Source: Phyllobacterium sophorae (GTDB taxonomy: Bacteria; Pseudomonadota; Alphaproteobacteria; Rhizobiales; Rhizobiaceae). Taken from it: 64,000 bases of DNA. Within the stretch, counting starts at the first letter, position 1. Every line of letters starts with the position of its first letter. The notes under the pieces were generated by a model. That model worked only from the letters and a program-made list of their open reading frames with translations, was not told where the DNA came from and ran no database searches. The position numbers and the translations under genes are program-made. Of this stretch, positions 27,335-35,752 are shown one piece after another. The stretch is from assembly GCF_003010965.1 (NCBI RefSeq), contig NZ_PGGM01000002.1, positions 124,001-188,000 on the forward strand, read 5' to 3'.

Positions 27335-28228
27335 ATGGTTGATGTGACAACAAGACAGACAATCCTGATAGCCGGACCGACGGCCAGCGGCAAGTCGGCA
27401 CTTGCGCTTCGTCTGTCCGGTGAAACCGGTGGTGTGATTATCAACACCGATTCCATGCAGGTCTACGATGTGTTGAGCCTCTTGACAGCGCGCCCAGGAC
27501 CCGACGATCTGAACGCGGCACCGCACTATCTTTACGGCCACGTGGCACCTTCGGTTGCCTATTCGACGGGCAGGTGGTTCGCCGATGTCGAGAGTGTGCT
27601 CGGCATGCCAGAACTATCTGATAGGCCAGTAATTTTTGTCGGCGGAACAGGTTTGTATTTTCGGGCGCTGCTCGGCGGACTATCAGTAATGCCTGATATT
27701 CCGGCCGATATCCGCGTGCACTGGCGCCAGCAGGAGGCGGTTCATGGCGCCGAGAAACTGCACGCTATCCTCACCGAAAAAGACCCTGTTGCTGCCTCGA
27801 CCCTGCGACCGACTGACAGCCAAAGGGTCGTTCGGGCACTCGAAGTGTTCGACGCGTCGGGCCGTTCAATCATCGAATGGCAAAAGGAGAGCGGCAGGCC
27901 GCTGATCGACGGTGAAGCAGCGCGGAAGGTTGTCATCGAACCTGATCGGAAATGGCTCGGTGAGCGTATCGCACGGCGGTTCAAAATGATGATGGGGGCC
28001 GGTGCAATCGAGGAAGTCAAGACCTTGTTATCATTAGGTCTTCCCAATGCACTTCCTGCCATGCGAGCGATCGGCGTAAGCGAGATAGCGGAGATGCTGG
28101 CGGGACGATTGAGCGTGGAAGAAGCAGCTGAGCTAGCAACAATTGCCACGCGACAATACGCAAAGCGGCAGATGACGTGGTTTCGCAACCAGCTTACCGG
28201 CGACTGGGAGAGATTGTCTTATCCCTGA
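27335..28228 (+). CDS. miaA: tRNA dimethylallyltransferase
   Basis: 297 residues. P-loop [14 protein letters not shown] at residues 14-28, [29 protein letters not shown] and the C-terminal [15 protein letters not shown]. Adds the isopentenyl group to A37 of tRNAs reading UNN codons. It ends four bases from the end of the converging HerA-like gene. Confidence 0.97.
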   Translation: MVDVTTRQTILIAGPTASGKSALALRLSGETGGVIINTDSMQVYDVLSLLTARPGPDDLNAAPHYLYGHVAPSVAYSTGRWFADVESVLGMPELSDRPVIFVGGTGLYFRALLGGLSVMPDIPADIRVHWRQQEAVHGAEKLHAILTEKDPVAASTLRPTDSQRVVRALEVFDASGRSIIEWQKESGRPLIDGEAARKVVIEPDRKWLGERIARRFKMMMGAGAIEEVKTLLSLGLPNALPAMRAIGVSEIAEMLAGRLSVEEAAELATIATRQYAKRQMTWFRNQLTGDWERLSYP

Positions 28229-28232
28229 GACA

Positions 28233-30119
28233 TTAACTCTTGTCGCTGCGAAAGCTACGAATGAGATCGCTGGCGCGGAATCGGTCGGTGCTCTCCTGTT
28301 GCGGCTTCGGCACTTCTTCTTCCTTTCGAGTTCCGGTATCGAAATTACGCCAATGCGACCTTGCCGGCTCTTGAGACGGGAGGGCAGATGTCCGCTGGCT
28401 CGCTACCGGTGTGCTGACGATGTTTTCGAAACTATCGATAATATCGTCATTGTTGGTACTCTCCGCAGCATTGAGTTGGCGCATCCGCATTAATATTGTG
28501 TCGAGAGATATATGGGTATCGCCAAGACGAACCGATTCCTGCGTCTTCGTTATGTGCGCTGCAGGAAGCTGTTCGGGAGCGATCGTCTCGAACATCATTC
28601 GCATAGGTGTTGGGACCGCTTCACCAAAGGCGATGGCTTCGCGGTTGGCTATCGAGGACAGAAAGCCGATTGTGCTTTGCGATGCGCCGGTAATCGCGCC
28701 GCGAATGATCTCTTGGTCCCGCTCATTGCCAAGTCGCATGGCAAAAACCGTGCTGCATTGGGAGAGAATCGTTGGGTCGAGTTCGCCGGGACGCTGCGTA
28801 ATAACCGCGAGATAGACACCGTATTTCCGGCCCTCCTTGGCGATACGCGCGATAGCTTGGCGTGTTGGCCAGAAGCCGGCGGTGGCGTCGGCAGGAATGT
28901 AGCGATGAGCTTCCTCACAAACAACGAGCGTCTGCACGCGCCCATCGCTTGATACGGCAAGATCGAAAGCCATACGGCAAAGCACGGAGGCAACCGAATT
29001 CACCACCTCCGAGGGTAGTCCCGCCAATTGGAAGACACAAATGGGGCGATCATTCTTCGGAACGCGAAAGATATGACCGATGGTCTGGCGCATCGTGTCG
29101 AGTGTCGTCGGTGCTGAAAACATAAAGCGATAACGCGGATCAGCAACCAGCGCTTGCAATCGCTGCTTGAGAGCCTTCATGGTCGGGCGGTCCGGTTTGC
29201 CATCCAATTGGCCAATGCGCTCTTCAATCAACTTGATCAGATCGGCAATTCGGTAGGGCGCCGGCGTATCAGCGGTCATCGACGAGTAGTCACGGTCTTT
29301 TTTCAGAAGTGATGAGGTCGCCGCTGCTTCGGCACTTGCAAAACGTTCTTTGGCGATCGGAATCATGTCACGCAGGGCATCGACTTCCGCGGGTACTGTT
29401 GGCCTTCCACGAAAAACCGCCTCGGCAAATTCATCCAATCTGAACAACCAGTAGGGCAGATCGAACGTCGTGTAGTCGATTGAAATTGAATGTTCGGGAA
29501 AGGCGCTGGCAAATTCATTGTGCGGGTCGAGGATCAGCACCCGCAAATCCGGGCGCTGTCTGATAATCTTGCGCAAGAGCAAGGATACGGCGCTGGATTT
29601 GCCGACACCTGTGCTGCCCAGGACTGCAAAGTGCCGAGAAATAAGACTGTCGATTGAAATAAGAGCAGGGATATCGGCATTCTGTGACAGATGGCCAACC
29701 GAGACGGTGTTCTTGAGCGTCGTCGTGTAGATCGCCGCCAGGTCCGCTGCGCGGATGCGGTGAGCAATCGCGCCCATATGCGGGTAAGTCGCGATACCCG
29801 ACGAAAATCGCAACGTGCCGTCGGTTTGCGTGTCAACCTGGCCGACAAGCTCAACATGGATATGAATGCTTTGATCGATACCCTGTTCCCATTGCGCACC
29901 CGGAAGATCAACTTTGTAAACGAGGCCAACGACGCGACTTTCGGCGACTTGAATGGAGATGAGCTGGCCGACTGCCCAATAATCTTCCGACGCAGACACC
30001 GATGGCCCGGTTTTCGCATGGATGATGGCCTTTTCGCCATTGCACTCGATGACATGCCCATCAGTCCGATTGCGGACGAAGGGTCTGGCTTGTCCAGCAG
30101 GCAATGCTTCAGTGTTCAT
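28233..30119 (-). CDS. HerA-like hexameric ATPase (DUF87 family)
   Basis: 628 residues. An N-terminal HAS-barrel-like region (1-150) precedes the FtsK/HerA ATPase domain with Walker A AVLGSTGVGKSSAV, RVLILDPHNEFASAF, the Walker B strand TLVVCEEAHRYIP, and ITQRPGELDPTILSQCST, an arginine-finger/sensor region. HerA pairs with NurA nuclease in archaea to resect DNA ends, and in bacteria with several defence nucleases. No nuclease or Sir2 gene is adjacent here, so the role is open. A Ser/Pro-rich tail of about 60 residues follows the ATPase. Confidence 0.88.
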   Translation of the reverse strand: MNTEALPAGQARPFVRNRTDGHVIECNGEKAIIHAKTGPSVSASEDYWAVGQLISIQVAESRVVGLVYKVDLPGAQWEQGIDQSIHIHVELVGQVDTQTDGTLRFSSGIATYPHMGAIAHRIRAADLAAIYTTTLKNTVSVGHLSQNADIPALISIDSLISRHFAVLGSTGVGKSSAVSLLLRKIIRQRPDLRVLILDPHNEFASAFPEHSISIDYTTFDLPYWLFRLDEFAEAVFRGRPTVPAEVDALRDMIPIAKERFASAEAAATSSLLKKDRDYSSMTADTPAPYRIADLIKLIEERIGQLDGKPDRPTMKALKQRLQALVADPRYRFMFSAPTTLDTMRQTIGHIFRVPKNDRPICVFQLAGLPSEVVNSVASVLCRMAFDLAVSSDGRVQTLVVCEEAHRYIPADATAGFWPTRQAIARIAKEGRKYGVYLAVITQRPGELDPTILSQCSTVFAMRLGNERDQEIIRGAITGASQSTIGFLSSIANREAIAFGEAVPTPMRMMFETIAPEQLPAAHITKTQESVRLGDTHISLDTILMRMRQLNAAESTNNDDIIDSFENIVSTPVASQRTSALPSQEPARSHWRNFDTGTRKEEEVPKPQQESTDRFRASDLIRSFRSDKS

Positions 30120-30293
30120 GTTGGCGACTGTTCTCGAACCAGTATTGCACGTTGAGGCATCCTAAGGTTGAGGCGTTGAGATTATCTTAGCAACGCAGCG
30201 GTAATTGTCTTTATCGTTCTGGCGAACAAAGCTTTTGAATTGATCGCATTTAGCCGTTGACGGATAGAATTTGCTAAATTATCGTCCGCGACC

Positions 30294-30344
30294 ATGAAAA
30301 CAGTTCTTATCGTCGTGGGATCGCGCATGGGCAGGGTGTTGTAA
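30294..30344 (+). CDS. ilv attenuator leader peptide
   Basis: Sixteen residues, MKTVLIVVGSRMGRVL, ending TAA. Seven of 16 residues are Val, Leu or Ile, including five in a row, which is the hallmark of a branched-chain amino acid attenuator. A promoter-like TTGACG (30257-30262) with TATCGT 17 bases further on precedes it. It is directly followed by the stem-loops and terminator ahead of ilvI. Its job would be to report charged Val/Leu/Ile tRNA levels. Confidence 0.82.
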   Translation: MKTVLIVVGSRMGRVL

Positions 30345-30399
30345 GCACCCGGCGAAAGCTCCCATGCGCGAAACACAGGCTCCTTCGGGGGCCTTTTTT
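30322..30399 (+). promoter_or_regulatory. ilvIH transcription attenuator with intrinsic terminator
   Basis: A perfect 10-bp stem (CGCGCATGGG at 30322-30331 with CCCATGCGCG at 30361-30370) encloses a smaller GGGTG/CACCC hairpin and the leader stop codon. The terminator is AGGCTCC-TTCG-GGGGCCT (30377-30394) with a TTTTTTATTT tail. GCTCCC at 30358-30363 could also pair with GGGGGC at 30387-30392, an alternative that would open the terminator. Stalling of a ribosome on the Val/Leu/Ile codons at 30303-30317 would mask the 5' arm of the 10-bp stem and favour this alternative. Folding is by eye. Confidence 0.8.
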
Positions 30400-30472
30400 A
30401 TTTCCAACATCTCAGCTAAACGAAAACACCCTCTGAAGGGCCGAGTGCCGCAGAATTTACGGGAAGAGATCA

Positions 30473-32278
30473 ATGACCGCAGAAAAACAGGATAGTGACA
30501 GCCATACATCGCAACGCCGCGAGATGACCGGTGCCGAAATGGTCGTGCAGGCCCTCATTGATCAGGGCGTAACGGATATTTTCGGTTACCCGGGCGGTGC
30601 TGTCCTTCCGATTTATGATGAACTGTTCCAGCAGGACAAGATCAATCACATTCTGGTTCGCCACGAACAGGGCGCTGGTCATGCCGCCGAAGGTTATGCC
30701 CGTTCCACAGGCAAAGTTGGCGTTATGCTGGTTACGTCGGGGCCCGGTGCCACCAATGCGGTGACGCCGCTTCAGGATGCGTTGATGGATTCCATCCCGC
30801 TGGTTTGCATCAGTGGTCAGGTTCCGACCAGCCTGATTGGCTCGGATGCTTTCCAGGAATGCGATACCGTCGGCATCACCCGCCCTTGCACCAAGCACAA
30901 TTGGCTGGTTAAGGACGTCAATGATTTGGCGCGTGTTCTGCACGAGGCTTTCCATGTTGCGAAGACCGGACGCCCGGGTCCGGTTCTGGTTGATGTTCCG
31001 AAAGATGTTCAGTTTGCAACTGGCATGTACACGCCGCCAGAAACCGCACCGCGTACGAGCTACAATCCCAAAATCCAGGGCGACATCGAAGCAATCAAGC
31101 AAGCTGTTGCGCTGCTCGTATCGGCAAAACGTCCCGTTATCTATTCCGGTGGCGGTGTCATCAATTCCGGCAATGAAGCCAGCAAGCTTTTGCGGGAACT
31201 GGTTGAACTCACAAATTTCCCAATCACTTCGACATTGATGGGGCTGGGTGCTTACCCGGCGTCGGGCAAGAACTGGCTCGGCATGCTTGGCATGCACGGG
31301 ACCTATGAGGCCAATATGACAATGCATGACTGCGATGTCATGCTGAACATCGGCGCTCGCTTTGATGACCGCATCACTGGCCGCATCAGCGGTTTTTCTC
31401 CGAATTCGAAGAAAATTCATGTCGATATCGATCCTTCCTCTATAAATAAGGCGGTGCGGGTCGACGTTCCGGTCATTGGCGATGTTGCGAATGTACTTGA
31501 AGACATGGTGCGGCTGCTGCGCGCGTCGTCTATGCAACCCGACAAAAAAGCGCTCGGCGAATGGTGGTCGCAGATTGACCTGTGGCGGTCGCGCAAGTCC
31601 CTGTCCTATACGCGCAACAAGGACGTGATCATGCCGCAATATGCGCTGGAACGTCTCTATGCGCTGACCAAGGATCGCGATACCTACATCACGACCGAAG
31701 TCGGTCAGCATCAGATGTGGGCGGCCCAGTTCTACGGTTTTGAAAAACCCAACCGCTGGATGACATCAGGTGGTCTCGGCACCATGGGTTACGGACTGCC
31801 TGCGGCGTTGGGCGTGCAGATTGCCCATCCGAATTCGCTCGTCATCGACATTGCCGGCGATGCGTCAGTTCAGATGACGATGCAGGAGATGAGCGCTGCG
31901 GTCCAATATGAGGCTCCGATCAAGATTTTCATCCTGAACAACCAGTATATGGGCATGGTTCGTCAATGGCAGCAATTGCTGCACGGCAACCGTCTGTCGC
32001 ATTCCTATACGGAAGCCTTGCCGGACTTCGTCAAGCTGGCCGAAGCCTATGGTGGGCATGGTATTCGCTGCGAGAAGCCCGGCGATCTCGATGATGCCAT
32101 TCAGGAAATGATCGATGTCAAGAAGCCGGTCCTGTTCGATTGCCGTGTGGCCAATTTGGCAAACTGCTTCCCGATGATCCCTTCCGGCAAGGCACACAAT
32201 GAAATGCTTTTGCCCGATGAGGCGACCGATGAGGCAGTAGCCAATGCCATCGACGCCAAGGGCAGGCAGCTCGTTTAA
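30473..32278 (+). CDS. ilvI: Acetolactate synthase large (catalytic) subunit
   Basis: 601 residues. First common enzyme of valine, leucine and isoleucine synthesis; needs thiamine pyrophosphate, Mg and FAD. Motifs: TGAEMVVQALIDQGVTDIFGYPGG, the catalytic Glu in RHEQGAGHAAEGYAR, and the TPP motif from GDASVQMTMQE to FILNNQYMG. Transcribed behind the attenuator and cotranscribed with ilvH, which begins 22 bases after the stop. A long open frame on the opposite strand is a shadow of its codon bias. Confidence 0.97.
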   Translation: MTAEKQDSDSHTSQRREMTGAEMVVQALIDQGVTDIFGYPGGAVLPIYDELFQQDKINHILVRHEQGAGHAAEGYARSTGKVGVMLVTSGPGATNAVTPLQDALMDSIPLVCISGQVPTSLIGSDAFQECDTVGITRPCTKHNWLVKDVNDLARVLHEAFHVAKTGRPGPVLVDVPKDVQFATGMYTPPETAPRTSYNPKIQGDIEAIKQAVALLVSAKRPVIYSGGGVINSGNEASKLLRELVELTNFPITSTLMGLGAYPASGKNWLGMLGMHGTYEANMTMHDCDVMLNIGARFDDRITGRISGFSPNSKKIHVDIDPSSINKAVRVDVPVIGDVANVLEDMVRLLRASSMQPDKKALGEWWSQIDLWRSRKSLSYTRNKDVIMPQYALERLYALTKDRDTYITTEVGQHQMWAAQFYGFEKPNRWMTSGGLGTMGYGLPAALGVQIAHPNSLVIDIAGDASVQMTMQEMSAAVQYEAPIKIFILNNQYMGMVRQWQQLLHGNRLSHSYTEALPDFVKLAEAYGGHGIRCEKPGDLDDAIQEMIDVKKPVLFDCRVANLANCFPMIPSGKAHNEMLLPDEATDEAVANAIDAKGRQLV

Positions 32279-32300
32279 GTAACCGGAGAGGACGAACAAC

Positions 32301-32873
32301 ATGAACGCTCAAAACCTGGCCTCCGGCTCGGCATATTTTATCGCAAAGGAAACGGAGCTACCGGTCACCACGGTTCTTTCGGTCCTTGTCGACAACGAAC
32401 CGGGCGTACTGGCCCGGGTCATCGGCCTGTTTTCCGGGCGAGGCTACAACATTGAAAGCCTTACTGTTTCTGAAACCGAACATGAACAACATCTGTCACG
32501 CATCACCATAGTAACGCGTGGCACGCCGCATGTCCTCGATCAGATCCGCCATCAGCTGGAGCGCATTGTGCCCGTTCACCGGGTGGTCGATCTCTCCGTT
32601 CGGGCAGATGAACTGGGCCATGAAAAACCGATCCAGCGCGAACTTGCCTTGGTGAAGGTGGCGGGTCTTGGCGAGCACCGCAACGAGGCTCTGCGCCTTG
32701 CCGATGCCTTTCATGCCAAGGTGACAGACGCAACGACGGAGCATTTCATCTTTGAGATTACCGGCAAGGGATCGAAGATTGATCAGTTCATCGCCATCAT
32801 GAAGCCACTCGGTCTTGTCGAGATCTGCCGGACGGGCGTTGCTGCGATGAATCGTGGCCCGCTCGGCATGTAG
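32301..32873 (+). CDS. ilvH: Acetolactate synthase small (regulatory) subunit
   Basis: 190 residues. N-terminal ACT domain (TTVLSVLVDNEPGVLARVIGLFSGRGYNIESL) and a C-terminal ALS_ss_C domain (RELALVKV, EHFIFEITGKGSKIDQFIAIMKPLGLVEICRTGVAAMNRG). Binds valine and adjusts the catalytic subunit encoded just before it. Shine-Dalgarno GGAGAGGA is 8 bases before the ATG. Confidence 0.97.
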   Translation: MNAQNLASGSAYFIAKETELPVTTVLSVLVDNEPGVLARVIGLFSGRGYNIESLTVSETEHEQHLSRITIVTRGTPHVLDQIRHQLERIVPVHRVVDLSVRADELGHEKPIQRELALVKVAGLGEHRNEALRLADAFHAKVTDATTEHFIFEITGKGSKIDQFIAIMKPLGLVEICRTGVAAMNRGPLGM

Positions 32874-32891
32874 TCGAGCCTTCAACTGAAG

Positions 32892-32923
32892 CTTGTCAGG
32901 GATCCGATTGTATCCCTGACAAG
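32892..32923 (+). terminator. Strong hairpin after ilvH, probable terminator
   Basis: Perfect 12-bp stem CTTGTCAGGGAT/ATCCCTGACAAG with an 8-base loop, 18 bases after the ilvH stop. There is no T tract (ATTGTCATT follows), so it may act as a transcript-stabilising 3' end or a Rho-assisted terminator. Confidence 0.6.
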
Positions 32924-32989
32924 ATTGTCATTGAGCCAAATCGCGTTCGATTCTAGCTTCCACCCGCTTCATAGGATTGGATTTAAAGG

Positions 32990-33583
32990 ATGACGCTTGA
33001 GATTTTTTTGACGCTGCTCGTTTTCGCCTTTGTAACCTCCATCACCCCGGGACCGAACAATTTCATGCTCTTGGCATCGGGTGTCAATTTCGGTTTCAAA
33101 CGCACTATCCCCCATATGTTCGGGATTGGCAGTGGCTTCTTCACATTGCTACTCGGCGTCGGTCTGGGGCTGGGCGCATTGATCGAAACGTTTCCGCTCG
33201 TCTATACCATCCTCAAGTTTGCGGGCGGCGCGTACCTCATTTACCTCGCCTACCAGATTGCCATGTCCCGTTCGCTCAATGCCGTTGATGGCAAGGCACG
33301 GCCCATGACGTTTATCGAAGCCGCAGCATTCCAATGGATCAACCCGAAAGCCTGGGTCATGGCCATTACTGCGATGGCCACTTACACGTCGCCCGAAGCC
33401 TATCTTGCCACTGTTTTGATCGTCGGTGTTGCCTTTGCCCTCGTCAACATACCGTCTGTGTCAAGCTGGGCCGCCTTTGGTCAAATGATGCGTGGCTGGC
33501 TCGCTGATCCGGTTCGCCTCAAATGGTTCAACATCGCCATGGCGATCCTGCTTGTCGTCAGCTTATGGCCAATGCTGAAGTAA
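32990..33583 (+). CDS. LysE family translocator
   Basis: 197 residues with five to six membrane segments. The family start is visible: FVTSITPGPNNFMLLASGVNFGFKRTIPHMFGI, then FAGGAYLIYLAYQIA and AAAFQWINPKAWVMAITAM. LysE-type proteins export amino acids or analogues (lysine, threonine, homoserine lactone). It is 37 bases ahead of the nitrile hydratase genes on the same strand, so a shared transcript is possible, but no metabolic link is evident. Confidence 0.92.
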   Translation: MTLEIFLTLLVFAFVTSITPGPNNFMLLASGVNFGFKRTIPHMFGIGSGFFTLLLGVGLGLGALIETFPLVYTILKFAGGAYLIYLAYQIAMSRSLNAVDGKARPMTFIEAAAFQWINPKAWVMAITAMATYTSPEAYLATVLIVGVAFALVNIPSVSSWAAFGQMMRGWLADPVRLKWFNIAMAILLVVSLWPMLK

Positions 33584-33620
33584 GCTTGCACCAGCGATAA
33601 GAGGCGAATAAGATTTTCCC

Positions 33621-34238
33621 ATGCCAAACGATCACGATCATCATCACGACAATGAACTCGATCCTATGGCCGCGCGAGTGCGGGCGCTGGAGACCATTCT
33701 AACTGAAAAGGGTCTTATCGATCCATTGGCCATCGATGCCATCGTTGAAACCTATGAAACGAAGGTAGGGCCACGAAATGGAGCCAGGGTCGTGGCAAAA
33801 GCCTGGTCTGATCCCGAATATGCTGATTGGTTACAACGCGATGCAACGGCCGCTATCGCTTCGCTGAGCATCACCGGGCGGCAGGGTGAGCACATGCAGG
33901 CAGTGTTTAACACAGCCGACACGCACAATCTTGTCGTTTGCACACTCTGCTCCTGTTATCCGTGGTCGGTGCTCGGCCTGCCTCCTGTCTGGTATAAATC
34001 ACCGCCATACCGGTCAAGAGCCGTCATTGATCCGCGGGGAGTGCTGGCTGAGTTCGGCGTTGTCCTTCCGGAAACGACCAAAATTCGTGTGTGGGATTCG
34101 ACCGCTGAGTTGCGCTATCTTGTGATACCACTCCGGCCGGAAGGTACGGACGGTTTGGATGAAGCACAGCTTGCGGAATTCGTGACGCGCGACTCGATGA
34201 TTGGCACCGGACTGGCCAGCGCACCGGAGGCCGCATGA
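33621..34238 (+). CDS. nthA: Nitrile hydratase subunit alpha (cobalt type)
   Basis: 205 residues. Hydrates nitriles to amides together with the beta subunit. The metal-binding motif is VCTLCSC (Cys107, Cys110, Cys112); Thr between the first Cys and Leu marks the Co(III) type, while Fe types have Ser. Other family blocks: [19 protein letters not shown] and [16 protein letters not shown]. The N-terminus is unusually His/Asp-rich ([12 protein letters not shown]), possibly a metal-handling tail. The stop overlaps nthB by four bases. Confidence 0.95.
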   Translation: MPNDHDHHHDNELDPMAARVRALETILTEKGLIDPLAIDAIVETYETKVGPRNGARVVAKAWSDPEYADWLQRDATAAIASLSITGRQGEHMQAVFNTADTHNLVVCTLCSCYPWSVLGLPPVWYKSPPYRSRAVIDPRGVLAEFGVVLPETTKIRVWDSTAELRYLVIPLRPEGTDGLDEAQLAEFVTRDSMIGTGLASAPEAA

Positions 34239-34894
34239 ACGGCCCGCAGGATCTTGGCGGGCAGATGGGCTTCGGCCCCATTGTGCCGGAATTGGACGAG
34301 CCGCTGTTCCATGCGAACTGGGAAAAACGCGCACTTGGGCTGACAATTGCTGCCGGTGCCATGGGGCACTGGAATATTGATGAGAGCCGCCACGCGCGCG
34401 AATGTCTTCATCCGGCGGATTATTACTCCTCCACCTACTACGAAATCTGGATCAAGGCGCTGGAGGTGCTGCTCAAGCGGCACGGATTTGTCTCGCCGCA
34501 AGAGCTGGCGACAGGTCAGTCCCTGGGCAAAGGTACAGAGCCCAAGCGCATTCTGAAAGCTGACAACGTGGCCGCAGCACTCGCAAAAGGTGGTCCCTGT
34601 GATCGACCTGTTGCACAAGAGCCCCGCTTCGAGGCAGGGGATCGCGTGCGGACGCATAATTTCAACCCGGAGACGCACACGCGATTGCCGCGTTATGCGC
34701 GTGGCAAGTTCGGGCGGATTGACGCTGTCCGCGATGGGTTTGTTTTCCCCGATAGCAATGCCCATGGCAAAGGCGAAAACCCGCAATATGTCTATACGGT
34801 TGTCTTTACCGGGCCTGAGATATGGGGTGATGCAGCAGATCCTACTTTGACGATTAGCATCGATGCCTGGGAGAGCTACCTTGAGCCTGCGTGA
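34235..34894 (+). CDS. nthB: Nitrile hydratase subunit beta
   Basis: 219 residues. Begins with [16 protein letters not shown], the conserved beta start, then [41 protein letters not shown] and [16 protein letters not shown], followed by the C-terminal [13 protein letters not shown] block. Pairs with the alpha subunit encoded immediately before it. The last bases overlap the activator gene. Confidence 0.95.
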   Translation: MNGPQDLGGQMGFGPIVPELDEPLFHANWEKRALGLTIAAGAMGHWNIDESRHARECLHPADYYSSTYYEIWIKALEVLLKRHGFVSPQELATGQSLGKGTEPKRILKADNVAAALAKGGPCDRPVAQEPRFEAGDRVRTHNFNPETHTRLPRYARGKFGRIDAVRDGFVFPDSNAHGKGENPQYVYTVVFTGPEIWGDAADPTLTISIDAWESYLEPA

Positions 34895-35243
34895 GCTGAT
34901 TACGCATTCGCGGGGAATAAAGGCAAACGGCGACACACCCGTGTTTGCCGAACCTTGGCAAGCGGAAGCCTTCGCGATGGTAATCGCGCTGCATCAAAAG
35001 GGGTTGTTCACTTGGAACGAATGGGCGAACGCCCTCTCGGGACAGTTGAAGCGTCCCGGTGCACTGGATGATGCCAGCGACTACTATCAATGCTGGCTGC
35101 TGGCGTTGGAGTCTCTCATTACGTTGAAGAATATCGCGGGCAAAGAGGATATTGACCAACTGACTGCCGCCTGGCAGCGCGCCGCCCATGCGACACCGCA
35201 CGGGCAACCCATCAAACTCGAAAATGATCCGGACCGGCATTAA
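34863..35243 (+). CDS. Nitrile hydratase activator / accessory protein (P14K type)
   Basis: 126 residues related to the N-terminal part of the beta subunit: VFAEPWQAEAFAMVIALHQKGLFTWNEWANALSGQL and SDYYQCWLLALESLI. Such proteins deliver cobalt by subunit exchange with the alpha subunit and are needed for active Co-type enzyme. It overlaps nthB by 32 bases if the ATG at 34863 is used; a TTG at 34881 is a shorter option with about 14 bases of overlap. Confidence 0.88.
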   Translation: MPGRATLSLRELITHSRGIKANGDTPVFAEPWQAEAFAMVIALHQKGLFTWNEWANALSGQLKRPGALDDASDYYQCWLLALESLITLKNIAGKEDIDQLTAAWQRAAHATPHGQPIKLENDPDRH

Positions 35244-35244
35244 G

Positions 35245-35691
35245 ATGCAAATATCGTCGAGAATTCGCCGGATGGCGTTGTGCGTCGTGATTTTCTGGCC
35301 GGCGCTCGTTGCGAGCCATGCCATAGCACAAGATACTTCCTGGCCGGCAACGACGGAAGAGGATCTGCGCAAGGTCATTACCGGGGCCACGCTCACGGGA
35401 GAGGTTAAAGCTGAACCGCCGTTCAATTTCACCGAATTCCTCGGCCCTGACGGAAAGTCTCGGGGTAAGATGATCGAATGTTGCAAGCTGGATCAAGTCC
35501 TGACGAATGGGATGTCTTACTCGGGCGACTGGACGCTGGAGAAGGACAGTCTTTGCCTGACCTATGAGGGCGAAGAGCAGAAGATTTGCTGGAGGCTGCA
35601 GGTCAAGGGTGATCGTTTTCGTATGGTTGACCACCAATTCGGCCGAGTAGGCGAGGGCCAGATACGTCCCGGTAACCCGGATAACTTATAG
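35245..35691 (+). CDS. Small secreted hypothetical protein after nitrile hydratase genes
   Basis: 148 residues. The N-terminus (RIRRMALCVVIFWPALVASHAIAQ) is a Sec signal peptide cleaved near AIAQ. The mature part contains TEEDLRKVITGATLTGEVK, DKSRGKM-type glycine stretches and two paired cysteines (ECC, and one each in SLCLTYE and KICWRL). I do not recognise a named family. The start is one base after the activator stop, so it belongs to the same transcript, but its role in nitrile metabolism is unknown. Confidence 0.72.
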   Translation: MQISSRIRRMALCVVIFWPALVASHAIAQDTSWPATTEEDLRKVITGATLTGEVKAEPPFNFTEFLGPDGKSRGKMIECCKLDQVLTNGMSYSGDWTLEKDSLCLTYEGEEQKICWRLQVKGDRFRMVDHQFGRVGEGQIRPGNPDNL

Positions 35692-35752
35692 TATTAGAAC
35701 CGGCACGCCCATTTTCCTTGCCCTTTGACAGCGAATCCTGTCACTCAGGACC

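Noticed and set aside
28233..30119. Defence island around the HerA-like gene
   Set aside because: Neighbours are core metabolic genes (miaA, ilvI); no nuclease, Sir2, reverse transcriptase or restriction gene is seen.
30470..31711. 413-codon open frame on the minus strand opposite ilvI
   Set aside because: It lies fully inside the certain ilvI gene and has no family similarity; it arises from codon bias of a GC-rich gene.
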